This document shows positions 1 to 9,190 of a stretch of DNA of 64,000 nt, piece by piece (the stretch's first letter is position 1; each line of letters opens with the position of its first letter). The position numbers were made by a program, and so were the translations under genes. The stretch is from Terriglobia bacterium (GTDB lineage: Bacteria; Acidobacteriota; UBA6911). A model generated the notes under the pieces. That model was not told where the DNA came from. It ran no database searches and saw only the letters and a list, made by a program, of their open reading frames with translations. The DNA lies in NCBI GenBank assembly GCA_020072565.1, contig JAIQGI010000004.1, positions 152,929 through 216,928 of the forward strand. The letters are read 5' to 3'.

Positions 1-495
1 AAACTGGTGGCCTCGGAGGATAGAGCGGCCGCAGCCAGACTCGCGGCTGCCACCGTGGATCCGAATGAGTTCCTCTGGTCGATCCGCGACGAAGCACGGT
101 TCAACCTCGACTTCAAGAGCACTCCCGGAGGCCCGGTGGCCTGCCACGCGCCCTGCCACCTGCGCGCGCAGGCAATCGGCTTCCGCGGGCGGGACCTGCT
201 GAGGAAGATCCCGGGTGTCCAGCCGGTGCTCGTTCAGGAATGCTGCGGGCACGACGGGACCTATGCGATGACGGTCGCCGGCTTTGAGCCTTCGCGGCGC
301 GTCGGCAGGAAAGCATTCGAGGAAATGAAGGAGGTGGGCGCATCCGTCTGGTCTTCCGAGTGCCCCCTGGCGGCATTGCAGTTCGAGCAGCATGCCGGCG
401 TGAAACCGCTGCATCCCATGTCGATTCTGGCGCGTGCCTATCGTCCCGACGGCTTTGCAAAGAAGATTGAAAAGGCGGAGCCGAACAACACCTGA
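1..495 (+). CDS. Fe-S oxidoreductase (CCG domain), 3' part
   Basis: The reading frame is open at the left window edge, so only the C-terminal part (about 165 residues) is present. It carries two cysteine-rich CCG signatures, CHAPCHLRA and ECCGHDGTYAM, as found in the C-terminal half of GlpC/HdrB-like Fe-S oxidoreductases, followed by SECPLA. In this family CCG motifs bind iron-sulfur centres and pass electrons in cytoplasmic or membrane-associated redox complexes. The next gene is DUF3501, which in many genomes sits beside a GlpC-like Fe-S oxidoreductase and a rubrerythrin, so a role in peroxide or oxygen defence is likely but inferred. The GTG at position 7 is probably internal, not a start. 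Confidence 0.75.
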   Translation, partial: KLVASEDRAAAARLAAATVDPNEFLWSIRDEARFNLDFKSTPGGPVACHAPCHLRAQAIGFRGRDLLRKIPGVQPVLVQECCGHDGTYAMTVAGFEPSRRVGRKAFEEMKEVGASVWSSECPLAALQFEQHAGVKPLHPMSILARAYRPDGFAKKIEKAEPNNT

Positions 496-626
496 GCCGC
501 GAATTTGTCTTGGGGTGCGGCAACTGGCTGCTGCTTTTAGAAAGACCAGTGCGTGCCAAGAAAGGACGTGATGCAAACAAGCTTGCGCACCCCAGGGATG
601 TCGTCACGCGTCGGGCCGGCCGGCAG

Positions 627-1202
627 ATGGATTCAAGGATGAGGATCGTACAACGCAGCGAAATCGTTGATTACCAGACCTACGAGGAGATTCGGGAAGA
701 ATTCCGGAAGGTGGTCTTCGCCGTCAAGGCCCGGCGTCGGATCCACGTGGGTGATTGCTTTACCTTCCTTTTTGAAAACACCCTTACGATGCGCTACCAG
801 GTGCAGGAAATGATGCGCGTGGAAAAGATGGTGAGGGAAAAAGACATCCTGCACGAACTCGATACCTACAACGCGCTGCTCGGTGGCGCGGGCGAACTTG
901 GTTGCACCCTGTTGATTGAAATTGACGATCCGGACGAGCGGGCCGCGAAGCTGCATGATTGGCTCGAGCTCCCCAGGCACATTTACGCTTTGCTTGCGGA
1001 CGGTGCCGAAATCCGCCCTGTCTTCGATCCTGCCCAAGTCGGCGCAGAGCGTCTGTCTTCGGTTCAATACCTCAAATTCCCGGTTCGCGGCGCCGTGCCC
1101 GTCGCCCTAGGCATCGACCTCCCCGGAATCGAGACCCAAATCACCCTTACCGAAGTCCAAAGAACCGCCCTGGCCGAAGACCTTGGTGCCGGACCACGAT
1201 AA
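627..1202 (+). CDS. DUF3501 family protein
   Basis: This 191-residue protein matches the DUF3501 pattern: an N-terminal RSEIVDYQTYEEIR segment, a basic stretch RRIHVGD, and the central TMRYQVQEMMRVEKM helix, ending in a beta-rich C-terminus. The frame is open further upstream, but the ATG at 627 (or 639) best fits the family N-terminus; no strong ribosome binding site is visible. The biochemical function of DUF3501 is unknown. It lies 131 bases after the Fe-S oxidoreductase on the same strand, which matches the known association of DUF3501 with GlpC-like proteins and rubrerythrin. No rubrerythrin is in view; it may lie left of the window. Confidence 0.75.
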   Translation: MDSRMRIVQRSEIVDYQTYEEIREEFRKVVFAVKARRRIHVGDCFTFLFENTLTMRYQVQEMMRVEKMVREKDILHELDTYNALLGGAGELGCTLLIEIDDPDERAAKLHDWLELPRHIYALLADGAEIRPVFDPAQVGAERLSSVQYLKFPVRGAVPVALGIDLPGIETQITLTEVQRTALAEDLGAGPR

Positions 1203-1279
1203 ATCATTGATGTCAAACAGGTTAGTATGGTTGCGTGGCTCAGAGGAGGCTCGAGGTGTGGTTTATACCGGCAGTCTTT

Positions 1280-4186
1280 TCAATAGCTCTTCATTTTCAC
1301 ATGAATATTGTGGTCCGGCACCTCCAATTGCAGGGCGCGCAGGATTGACTCGGTCAGTGCCTGGCGTGCTGCCGTGATCTTGTTGTTCTCTCGGCTTGGG
1401 TGAACGCGATTGGTCAGCAGGACAATGAAGAGTTGCCGTTCGGGATCGATCCAGATTGACGTTCCAGTAAAGCCCGTATGGCCGAACGCTGCGGCAGAAA
1501 ACGCTTTGCCGGTCCAGCTCGAAGCTGAAGGTTTTTGCCAGCCGAGAGACTCGACGCCAGATGCAAGTGCGCTCGTAAATCGATCCAGGGTTTCGGACTT
1601 GAAGTAGCGGCGATAGTCGTACATCCCGCGATAGAGCATCATCTGCGCGAACCGGGCGAGGTCGTAAGCGGTGCTGAACAGCCCCGCGTGGCCGGCAACC
1701 CCCCCCATCGCGTAAGCATTCTCGTCATGGACTTCGCCGCGCACGATGCGCTGGCGCCAGGGATCGTTCTCGGTAGGTGCGATGCGCTCCATCAGCTCCT
1801 TCGGCGGCCGGTAGAGGGTGGACTTCATGCCCAGTGGGCCGAATAACCGCTCCTGGAGATATTGATCGAGGGGGTGACCACAGGCTCGCGATATGATTTC
1901 GCCGAGCAGGATCATGCCGAGATCACTGTATCGGGTCCTGGTGCCGGGCATGAACTCCAGGGGCACGGCGTACACCCTCTTCAAGAATTCCTGATATCCC
2001 TGAACATCCTTGTAGATCGGCAGCCAGGCGGGCAGCCCAGAGGAATGTTGCAGGAGATGCATCACCCGCACCTTCTCCTTGTCCGTACCTTGAAACTCCG
2101 GCAGGTAGTCCTGCACCGGCGCATCGAGAAGCAGCCTGCCCGAATCCACCAGCATCATGGCTGCGGATGTGGTGCCGACGACCTTGGACACGGATGCAAG
2201 ATCGTAGATCGTGTCTCCTGTGACCTCTGCCCCCGAAGGTGTATAGTCGAGCCTGCCTGCAGAGGTGTCCAGGACCAGCGTGCCCCGATACCCTACTGCC
2301 AGCGCCGCCCCGGGAAAAGCGTGGTCATCAATGCAGGAAACGAGCAGTTGCCTGGTTTCGTCAAACGCAGCCGGCGCCAAATCCGCGCCTGTCGCAGCCG
2401 GCTTCAGAGTCATCTCGATCCTCGGCATTTGGAGGCCGTCTCCCACCTTGAAGTAGCCCGGGATCGATACCGGCGTTTTGCCGGTAACGGCGATTTCGCC
2501 TGACAGTGCCTTGGCAGCCGCGATGTAGGATCCCTCCGAGTAGCCGAAGGTGCACAGGTACGCAGATGCCTGCGGATAGAGCCGCAACAGGTAGGGATTG
2601 CCGAACGAGATCCAGATGACGGGCTTTTGTGCGGTCATGAGTTTATCGAGGAGAGCACGTTCGCTGTCCGGCAGGGTAATGGTCCCTTTGCCCGAGATGA
2701 CCCGGACCAGGGTCGCGCACACTATCACATCCGCCTCTGCGGCGCTGCGTACTATGTTCTCCGCGACGTCATCGGGAATTCGGGGATCAACGGCCTCGGT
2801 GCGCACGCCGGCGAATCGGCGACGCAACTCGGCCTGGAAGGTGGAAGCCGGGTTGGCGTCCGGTTCCGAGCTGAGCACCAGGCTGAAGATCTTCGGCGGA
2901 TTGAGCGGATTGATCGGCAGCAGGTGCGCTTCATCCTTAAGCAGCGTTATCGAGCGGTCGGCCATTTCCTGGGCCAGCTTCTGGCTGTCCGGAGCGGCGA
3001 TCACATCCTCGATGCGGTCGATCGGCACAGTACGCTCCTGATGCAGCCTTAGCCGGGTTTTGAGCATCAGAATTCTCGCGACCGATTGATCGATGCGGGC
3101 CGTTGTGATCTCGCCGCGCTCTATAGCCCGCACCACCTCGTTGATTGCCACGTCCGCGTCCTGAGGCAGCAACAGCATATCGGCGCCGGCCTCCAGGGCA
3201 CGGATACAGGCCAAGCCCGTCCAGTAGCGATTGGTGACGCCTCCCATCTCGAGCGCGTCCGTGACCACGAGTCCCTGGAAGTGCAGTGTGCCGCGCAAGA
3301 GATCGGTCAGAATCTTCGAGGACAGTGTGGCCGGGATGTCGGATTCCCCCGTTACCTGCGGCACGGCCACATGCGCCGTCATGACGGCATCGACGCCTGC
3401 GGCCACAGCACTCCGAAAAGGCACCATCTCGACGGCGTCCAGGCGGGACATGTCCGACGGGACCACCGCCAAGCCGATGTGTGAATCAGTTGCTGTGTCA
3501 CCGTGACCGGGAAAATGCTTGGCTGTGGTCAACACGCCGTTATCGCGTGCGCCGCGAATGAAGGCCGTTCCCAGCCGGGCTACCAGCTGCGGGTCCTCGC
3601 CATAGGACCGGATGTTGATGACCGGATTGTCGGGATTGTTGTTGACGTCCAAGACGGGCGCGAAGACCCAATGGACTCCTAGTGCGCGCGCCTCGCGTGC
3701 CGTGATCGCGCCTTCCTGGTAGGACAGGTCCTCCGAGCCCGTGGCCCCGATTGCCATATTCCAGGGGAACGACGTGGTATCGCTGATGCGGAAGGAAGCC
3801 CCCCGCTCGAAATCGGCCGCAACGAAAAGCGGCAGATCCGACATCCTCTGCAGATCATTCAGGAGCAGAGCCGATTCGTAAACATCCCCTGCGAACAAGG
3901 TGACGCCTCCAATGTGGTTTCGCCGCACTGCGTCCGAGAGTTCCTGAAACTGGGGGCTTTCACGGTTGATGAACCTGCCCGAGACGCGCACCTGGACAAG
4001 CTGTGCTACCTTGTCGCGCAACGACAGTCCTGCCATCGTCTCCGCCACCCACGCCGGGTCGGGATCAGAGAGCTTGTAGTTTGCTTCCGGATGAGGAACG
4101 TTCTGCCTTCCGTGCGGCCTCAAGAATGCCGCCGGCAGGCACAGAAAAAGGATGAGGATGACGCCGCGAATGCGCGCAGATTTCAT
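1280..4186 (-). CDS. GH3 beta-N-acetylhexosaminidase fused to a beta-lactamase-like serine hydrolase
   Basis: A 968-residue exported fusion. Residues 1-25 form a signal peptide. Residues 45-380 are a NagZ-type glycoside hydrolase family 3 domain with the signature KHFPGHG at 223-229, D234-S-H236 (the NagZ catalytic dyad) and the nucleophile loop VVTDALEMGG (D310). Residues 400-600 resemble the GH3 second domain. Residues 610-960 are a class C beta-lactamase/serine hydrolase domain with S665-V-S-K668, Y753-S-D755 and a late HTG. NagZ enzymes release GlcNAc from muropeptides; the second domain could act on D-Ala-containing peptides or esters. Similar two-domain fusions occur in Bacteroidetes and Acidobacteria. 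It stands alone on the minus strand, and its substrate is not known. Confidence 0.88.
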   Translation of the reverse strand: MKSARIRGVILILFLCLPAAFLRPHGRQNVPHPEANYKLSDPDPAWVAETMAGLSLRDKVAQLVQVRVSGRFINRESPQFQELSDAVRRNHIGGVTLFAGDVYESALLLNDLQRMSDLPLFVAADFERGASFRISDTTSFPWNMAIGATGSEDLSYQEGAITAREARALGVHWVFAPVLDVNNNPDNPVINIRSYGEDPQLVARLGTAFIRGARDNGVLTTAKHFPGHGDTATDSHIGLAVVPSDMSRLDAVEMVPFRSAVAAGVDAVMTAHVAVPQVTGESDIPATLSSKILTDLLRGTLHFQGLVVTDALEMGGVTNRYWTGLACIRALEAGADMLLLPQDADVAINEVVRAIERGEITTARIDQSVARILMLKTRLRLHQERTVPIDRIEDVIAAPDSQKLAQEMADRSITLLKDEAHLLPINPLNPPKIFSLVLSSEPDANPASTFQAELRRRFAGVRTEAVDPRIPDDVAENIVRSAAEADVIVCATLVRVISGKGTITLPDSERALLDKLMTAQKPVIWISFGNPYLLRLYPQASAYLCTFGYSEGSYIAAAKALSGEIAVTGKTPVSIPGYFKVGDGLQMPRIEMTLKPAATGADLAPAAFDETRQLLVSCIDDHAFPGAALAVGYRGTLVLDTSAGRLDYTPSGAEVTGDTIYDLASVSKVVGTTSAAMMLVDSGRLLLDAPVQDYLPEFQGTDKEKVRVMHLLQHSSGLPAWLPIYKDVQGYQEFLKRVYAVPLEFMPGTRTRYSDLGMILLGEIISRACGHPLDQYLQERLFGPLGMKSTLYRPPKELMERIAPTENDPWRQRIVRGEVHDENAYAMGGVAGHAGLFSTAYDLARFAQMMLYRGMYDYRRYFKSETLDRFTSALASGVESLGWQKPSASSWTGKAFSAAAFGHTGFTGTSIWIDPERQLFIVLLTNRVHPSRENNKITAARQALTESILRALQLEVPDHNIHVKMKSY

Positions 4187-4362
4187 GGCTGCCCAGACAG
4201 AGTGGCAATAGGGAGTTCATTGGCATCGGGGTGCATGCGATTGCATATTACCATATTTCTGTAGACCGCTACGGTGCGTGCTTGGCCGCCTTTTCTGCGG
4301 AAGTCGGGAAATGCATAGCCTGTTAGCGAGTTTCGTGGCACCTTATAAGTTTCGGAGGCTCT

Positions 4363-4884
4363 ATGGACAAGACTTGTTACACATACATTCAGAGTCCTGT
4401 AGGGCAACTGCTGCTGGCAGGCAATGCCACCGAATTGAAGTTCATCGGCTTTCCGGAAGGGAAGGGGGCCAGAAGACCGGAGCCGGGATGGGAGGCCGAC
4501 GCGGCTCCGTTCGGCGATGTGATCCGGCAGCTCGAAGCGTACTTTGCCGGCAACTTGCGCAGTTTTGACCTCGCGCTGGCGCCCGAGGGGACGCCCTTTC
4601 AGCGAACGGTCTGGGCGGCGTTGTGCGAGATTCCGTATGGCACCACGGTCAGTTATGCTTCGGTTGCGCGCAGAATCGGTAAACCTCAAGCGGTGCGGGC
4701 AGTAGGTGCGGCAAACGGCCGCAACCCGCTTCCTATCGTGATCCCCTGCCATCGTGTCATCGGCAGCGATGGCCGCCTGACGGGTTACGGCGGCGGCCTG
4801 CGAGTCAAAGAGGCGCTCCTCGCCCTGGAACAGGGCAAGGGGGAAACATTCCTCTATTTGGCGTCACTCGGCACTGAAAGCTGA
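4363..4884 (+). CDS. ogt: Methylated-DNA--[protein]-cysteine S-methyltransferase
   Basis: A 173-residue suicide DNA repair protein that transfers alkyl groups from O6-alkylguanine (and O4-alkylthymine) to its own cysteine. The active-site motif PIVIPCHRVIG is intact with C129, and the conserved GTTVSYASVARRIG helix and the AVGAANGRNPL segment precede it. It has no Ada-type N-terminal regulatory domain, so Ogt is the better label than Ada. The ATG at 4363 follows the weak purine stretch CGGAGG. It is 11 bases upstream of the phosphoglucomutase gene and probably co-transcribed with it. Confidence 0.93.
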   Translation: MDKTCYTYIQSPVGQLLLAGNATELKFIGFPEGKGARRPEPGWEADAAPFGDVIRQLEAYFAGNLRSFDLALAPEGTPFQRTVWAALCEIPYGTTVSYASVARRIGKPQAVRAVGAANGRNPLPIVIPCHRVIGSDGRLTGYGGGLRVKEALLALEQGKGETFLYLASLGTES

Positions 4885-4895
4885 CGGAGGCATGG

Positions 4896-6530
4896 ATGGT
4901 GCAGACAATTCCGACAACCCCGTTCCCCGGCCAGCGCCCCGGCACTTCGGGCTTGCGCAAGAGGACCCGGATCTTCATGCAGGCGCATTACATTGAAAAT
5001 TTCGTCCAATCGGTTTTCGATGCTGTGCGCGAAGGCTCCGGTGGTTTCAAGAACGAGACTCTCGTCGTGGGTGGCGATGGGCGCTACTACAACCGGACGG
5101 CGATTCAGACCATCGTGCGCATGGCTGCGGCCAACGGCTTCGGCCGTGTTCTGGTTGGACGGGGTGGCATCCTCTCCACTCCTGCAATGTCCGCCGTCAT
5201 CCGGCGGCGCGGCGCGCTTGGCGGGCTTGTGCTCTCGGCGAGCCACAATCCCGGAGGGATAGACGCCGATTTCGGCATCAAGTACAACGTGCGCAATGGC
5301 GGCCCTGCGCCGGAGACCGTGACGGAAGAAATCTATGCCCACACCCTGAAGGTCACCCGCTACCTGACGATGCCGGCGCCCGATGTGGATCTCGATCGCG
5401 TGGATATCGCAACCGTTGGTGGCAGCGAGGTGGCTGTGTTCGACCCTCTGTCGGATTACACCTCATTGATGGAGGAGATTTTCGACTTCGAGTCCCTGCG
5501 TGCCCTGTTCCGCAGCGGCTTTCGGGTCGCCTTCGATGCCATGCACGGAGTCACCGGCCCCTACGCCCACCACATACTGGAGCATTGCCTGGGTGCTCCC
5601 GAGGGAACGGTCCGGCGCGGCGCGCCGCTGGAGGATTTTGGCGGCCTCCATCCGGACCCCAATCAGGTGCATGCTGCAGACCTCGTCGCGCTTATGAATC
5701 GGGCTGATGCCCCGGACCTGGGCGCCGCCTGTGACGGTGACGGGGACCGCAACATGATCCTCGGCCGCAGTTTTTATGTCGGGCCCGGCGATTCTCTGGC
5801 CGTGATCGCCGAACAGGCGCGCGCGTGCATTCCCCGGTACCGCGCCGGCCTTGCCGGTGTGGCGCGCTCGATGCCGACCAGCACAGCCGTCGACCGTGTG
5901 GCCCGGAGCCTGGGCATCCCCTGCTTTGAAACCCCGACCGGATGGAAGTTTTTCGGTAACCTGATGGATGCCGGGATGTGCACCCTTTGCGGAGAGGAAA
6001 GCTTCGGCACCGGCTCGGATCATATACGCGAAAAGGACGGCCTGTGGGCGGTTCTGTGCTGGCTCTCCATCCTGGCATCGAACCGCATGCCGCTGGCGGC
6101 CGTGGTCGAAGGCCACTGGGGCCGGTTCGGTCGCAGCTACTATCAGCGTCACGATTTTGAAGGACTGGATCCGGATGTCGCCACCGGAATGATGGCGGAT
6201 CTAAGCCGGAGGTTGCCTTCCCTGACGACAATGCCTCTGGCCGGCAGCGCGGTCGAACTCGCGGACGATTTCGGTTACATGGATCCCGTCGACGGAAGTG
6301 TCAGCACACAGCAGGGCCTCCGCATCCTGCTGGCAGACGGATCGCGGATGGTTTTGCGCCTCTCGGGTACAGGTACGGAAGGGGCGACGCTCAGACTTTA
6401 CCTGGAAGGCTATCGGCCGGACGGCAGCCTGCCAATCGACCAAATTCTGGATCCCCTCCGTCGTGCTGCGCTTGACCTTCTCAAACTGCGTGACCGCACC
6501 GGCCTGGACAAAGCCACAGTGATCACTTGA
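4896..6530 (+). CDS. pgm: Phosphoglucomutase (alpha-D-glucose-phosphate-specific, PGM1-like)
   Basis: A 544-residue alpha-D-phosphohexomutase interconverting glucose 1-phosphate and glucose 6-phosphate. The N-terminal PGTSGLRKRT, the phosphoserine loop LSASHNPGG (S116, the same number as in rabbit PGM1), the Mg loop DGDGDRN, the sugar-binding GEESFGTGSDH and the phosphate-binding RLSGTGTEGATLR loop are all present, so it should be active. The ATG at 4896 is preceded by GGAGG at 4886-4890 with ideal spacing; an overlapping ATG at 4892 is out of frame. It supplies glucose 1-phosphate for glycogen, trehalose or nucleotide sugars. The eukaryote-like PGM1 type is common in several bacterial phyla. 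Confidence 0.95.
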   Translation: MVQTIPTTPFPGQRPGTSGLRKRTRIFMQAHYIENFVQSVFDAVREGSGGFKNETLVVGGDGRYYNRTAIQTIVRMAAANGFGRVLVGRGGILSTPAMSAVIRRRGALGGLVLSASHNPGGIDADFGIKYNVRNGGPAPETVTEEIYAHTLKVTRYLTMPAPDVDLDRVDIATVGGSEVAVFDPLSDYTSLMEEIFDFESLRALFRSGFRVAFDAMHGVTGPYAHHILEHCLGAPEGTVRRGAPLEDFGGLHPDPNQVHAADLVALMNRADAPDLGAACDGDGDRNMILGRSFYVGPGDSLAVIAEQARACIPRYRAGLAGVARSMPTSTAVDRVARSLGIPCFETPTGWKFFGNLMDAGMCTLCGEESFGTGSDHIREKDGLWAVLCWLSILASNRMPLAAVVEGHWGRFGRSYYQRHDFEGLDPDVATGMMADLSRRLPSLTTMPLAGSAVELADDFGYMDPVDGSVSTQQGLRILLADGSRMVLRLSGTGTEGATLRLYLEGYRPDGSLPIDQILDPLRRAALDLLKLRDRTGLDKATVIT

Positions 6531-6776
6531 ACCAGGCTGGCCGAATCTTTTTATGATCCCAGGCGCGCGCTTGCTCGCTCCACGACTGCCTTGCCGGCCC
6601 TGCGACTCAGACACTGCGGGCAAAATGCAGCCGCAAATGTCACGAAGAACACGAATGGGCTCTGGGCAAGCGCCTTCGCCGCGTACGCAGCAGCGTAGCT
6701 CTTCGCGCTGCAGCACTTGTGCGCAAGCCGTGCAGGTAAGCGCACCAGGATTTTCATGTCTACGGCAAACTGGAAA
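6531..6776 (+). other. Intergenic gap, nothing recognised
   Basis: About 245 bases between the convergent phosphoglucomutase and hydrolase genes. Short frames exist in both directions, but none resembles a protein I know. No RNA gene or clear terminator hairpin was found. Confidence 0.4.
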
Positions 6777-7919
6777 TTAAAGGGCTCCAGTGAGGTGATA
6801 GAAAAAAACAAAAAGATCGAAAGCGGCGGCCGTTTTTTTCCACCAGCTCAACGGTTTCTCCCACGGGTGGGTATGAGTGAGGAAGGGGCTGATCAACAGA
6901 TAGGATCTGGCCTGGACGATTTTCTCACGCAGCCTGCGGCTCTCCTCGGGCGGGATCAGATCGTCATAGGCTCCATGGGCCAGGAATACCGGGCAGCGAA
7001 TCTCGGCAGCGGGCCGGCTGGTGGAAACGCCCGGGTACAGTATCTCAACCACGTGGTTTTCGATCTGATGCGCGAGCTCAGGGTCTGCCTGATCTTCGCG
7101 CATGAGCGCAAGCCTGTGCCAGCGCCGTCCCACGTCGGTTACCGCAACCGGGGGCGATGGAACGTCCTTTTGCAGGAGGAGGCTGCGTAGGACACTCTCA
7201 AGAAACTGGCGATCCCTTTCAGCCGGGAGCAAATCAACGGCCGCGAGCATGATGATCCACTTGGCGTAAAAGCGAGTCGGATAGTAGCCGGGGCCGACCG
7301 TCACCGGCCCGGCGTCGAACCAAAACGAGCTGCAGCGGACAAGGTCGTCGAAGGAGCCGATACCCAGGATGTAGGCAGCCTGGTCTCGATTCTGCGGCTG
7401 GGCGGCCGCGATCAAGGCGAGGGTTCCTGAGAACGAGATGCCGGCGAGCCCAACGCGACGGAGCCGTTGTCCGCCCTCAACCCTGCGCGCTTCGCGCAGC
7501 CAGAAAGAGATCTCATCCAACGGCGGAGGGTAGATCCGAAACTCGCGGAACATTCTGATGTCGGGGGTCAAGACCAGGAATCCCGTGCCGGCGAGGGCGC
7601 GGGCCAGCGCGACCAGCCGAGGGTGGTTGCAGCCCAGTTCACTTATCCCCGGCACCAATACAACGCCGCTGGCGGGGGATGAGCCCGCAGGGCGATAGAC
7701 GATCCCCTCCTGCTCAAATCCCCCTATGAGACGGACGATCTTCTCTTCGTGAACTGTCGGATTCTTCTCGATATCTCCAGATGCCACACGCCGGACCAAC
7801 ACGAGCAGGCGCACAGTTGTGATGACCCTGGAGGGCGGAACACACACCGCCAGCCCCAATACTCCCAGCGTCAGCAGAAGCAGCCAGAGCCGCTTTTTAC
7901 TGCCCCACGGATATCGCAC
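6777..7919 (-). CDS. Alpha/beta hydrolase with N-terminal membrane anchor
   Basis: A 380-residue protein with a hydrophobic N-terminal segment (residues 10-30) and a second hydrophobic stretch, followed by an alpha/beta hydrolase fold. The nucleophile elbow is GISFSG (GxSxS type), the oxyanion region is GVVLVPGISELGC, and the late motif FLAHGAYDDLIPPEE supplies the acid; a histidine follows in the SPFLTHTHPWE segment. It resembles dienelactone hydrolase/acyl peptidase-like enzymes in general layout. The substrate cannot be told. It probably faces the periplasm or is membrane-tethered. It is a single gene facing the phosphoglucomutase gene. Confidence 0.7.
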   Translation of the reverse strand: MRYPWGSKKRLWLLLLTLGVLGLAVCVPPSRVITTVRLLVLVRRVASGDIEKNPTVHEEKIVRLIGGFEQEGIVYRPAGSSPASGVVLVPGISELGCNHPRLVALARALAGTGFLVLTPDIRMFREFRIYPPPLDEISFWLREARRVEGGQRLRRVGLAGISFSGTLALIAAAQPQNRDQAAYILGIGSFDDLVRCSSFWFDAGPVTVGPGYYPTRFYAKWIIMLAAVDLLPAERDRQFLESVLRSLLLQKDVPSPPVAVTDVGRRWHRLALMREDQADPELAHQIENHVVEILYPGVSTSRPAAEIRCPVFLAHGAYDDLIPPEESRRLREKIVQARSYLLISPFLTHTHPWEKPLSWWKKTAAAFDLFVFFYHLTGAL

Positions 7920-8131
7920 GCGCCTACCCTACAATCCCTGTTATTGGATGTCAACGATACCTGCCGTCAATGGCTCCCATGCGGGCTGCGACGGCCATGG
8001 CGCAGCATGGAGCAGGATAAAAATCTGAAAATCTGTCTTCTTCGTACTCTTCACAACGGTTTTTGAGCGATAATCGGTCGTTCGTGTTTGCCCTTCGGGG
8101 GCACTTTTACCACAGGAGGGATTAAGAGCAC

Positions 8132-9160
8132 ATGCGCGCAGTCAGACTGTTTGAGCAAAAGCAGCCGTTGAAAATGCAGAAGATCGATGTCCCCCGCGTG
8201 GGCACGAAAGATGTCCTTGTCTGCGTCAAGGCAGCAGGTATCTGCCATTCAGATGCCCATTATCGGTCCGGCGTGACGAAGGTGGGGCCCATGCCCGTAA
8301 CATTGGGCCACGAGGTCGCGGGATTGGTCGAAGAGGTTGGCTCGGAGGTATCCGCTTTCAAGCCGGGTGACCGGGTCTGCGTTCATTATCTGGTTTCTTG
8401 CGGGCAGTGTCATTACTGCAGCCGGGGTTGCGAGCAGTTTTGCGGCTCAGGAAAAATGATCGGCAAACATCGCGATGGCGGCTGGGCCGATTATATCAGC
8501 ATGCCGGAACGCAGCATATTCCACCTGCCGCCTGAGATATCCATTGAGCAAGGCGCCGTCATGATGTGCTCATCCTCCACCTCGCTCCATGCGCTGAAGA
8601 AGGCGCGAGTCAAGGGGGGTGAAACCGTCGCCGTTTTTGGAGTGGGAGGCTTGGGCGCCTCGGCGGTGCAACTGGCAAAGGCGTTGGGTGCGCTTCAGGT
8701 GTATGCCGTGGACATCAACCCGGTCAAGCTGAGGCTGGCGGAGAGTTTTGGAGCGATCCCCATCGACGCCTCCAAGGGCGATCCCGTCAAGGAGATCCGG
8801 AGGCGGACTGAGGGCAGGGGTGTGGATGTGTCCGTCGAAGTGATTGGACTGCCACTGACCATGCGACAGGCTGTTCAATCGTTGGCAGTTCAGGGACGCG
8901 CTGCCATAGCAGGATTGAGCGACCGCACATTCGAGATCGCTTCCTATGGCGAGCTCCTGAGCCCGGAGGCCGAAGTGATCGGTGTGGCAGACCACTTGGC
9001 CCAGGAAATGCCGCTGCTCATCGAATTTGCGCAGCAGGGCAAGCTGAACCTGACCAATGTGATCACACACTCAGTGCCTCTTGATGCCGATGTGGTCAAC
9101 GGGGTCCTGGATGAACTGGATCGGTACGGTGACCGCGTCCGCACGGTGATCGTGCCTTGA
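8132..9160 (+). CDS. Zinc-dependent alcohol dehydrogenase (MDR superfamily)
   Basis: A 342-residue medium-chain dehydrogenase. The catalytic zinc site is shown by ICHSD and GHEVAG, the structural zinc lobe by C-x2-C-x2-C-x7-C in the segment starting CGQCHYC (with one extra cysteine inside), and the Rossmann fold by GVGGLGASAVQLA, with an acidic residue (VDIN) after strand 2 favouring NAD over NADP. The ATG at 8132 is preceded by CAGGAGG. It oxidises or reduces an alcohol/aldehyde pair; which one cannot be told. It is followed 30 bases later by the RqcH-like gene, with no obvious functional link. Confidence 0.9.
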   Translation: MRAVRLFEQKQPLKMQKIDVPRVGTKDVLVCVKAAGICHSDAHYRSGVTKVGPMPVTLGHEVAGLVEEVGSEVSAFKPGDRVCVHYLVSCGQCHYCSRGCEQFCGSGKMIGKHRDGGWADYISMPERSIFHLPPEISIEQGAVMMCSSSTSLHALKKARVKGGETVAVFGVGGLGASAVQLAKALGALQVYAVDINPVKLRLAESFGAIPIDASKGDPVKEIRRRTEGRGVDVSVEVIGLPLTMRQAVQSLAVQGRAAIAGLSDRTFEIASYGELLSPEAEVIGVADHLAQEMPLLIEFAQQGKLNLTNVITHSVPLDADVVNGVLDELDRYGDRVRTVIVP

Positions 9161-9190
9161 CTCTAGTAGCGGCTATTGCGGTGGGATCCC

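Noticed and set aside
2598..3052. Long plus-strand frames opposite the GH3 fusion gene
   Set aside because: They are antisense shadows; the minus-strand protein has all motifs.
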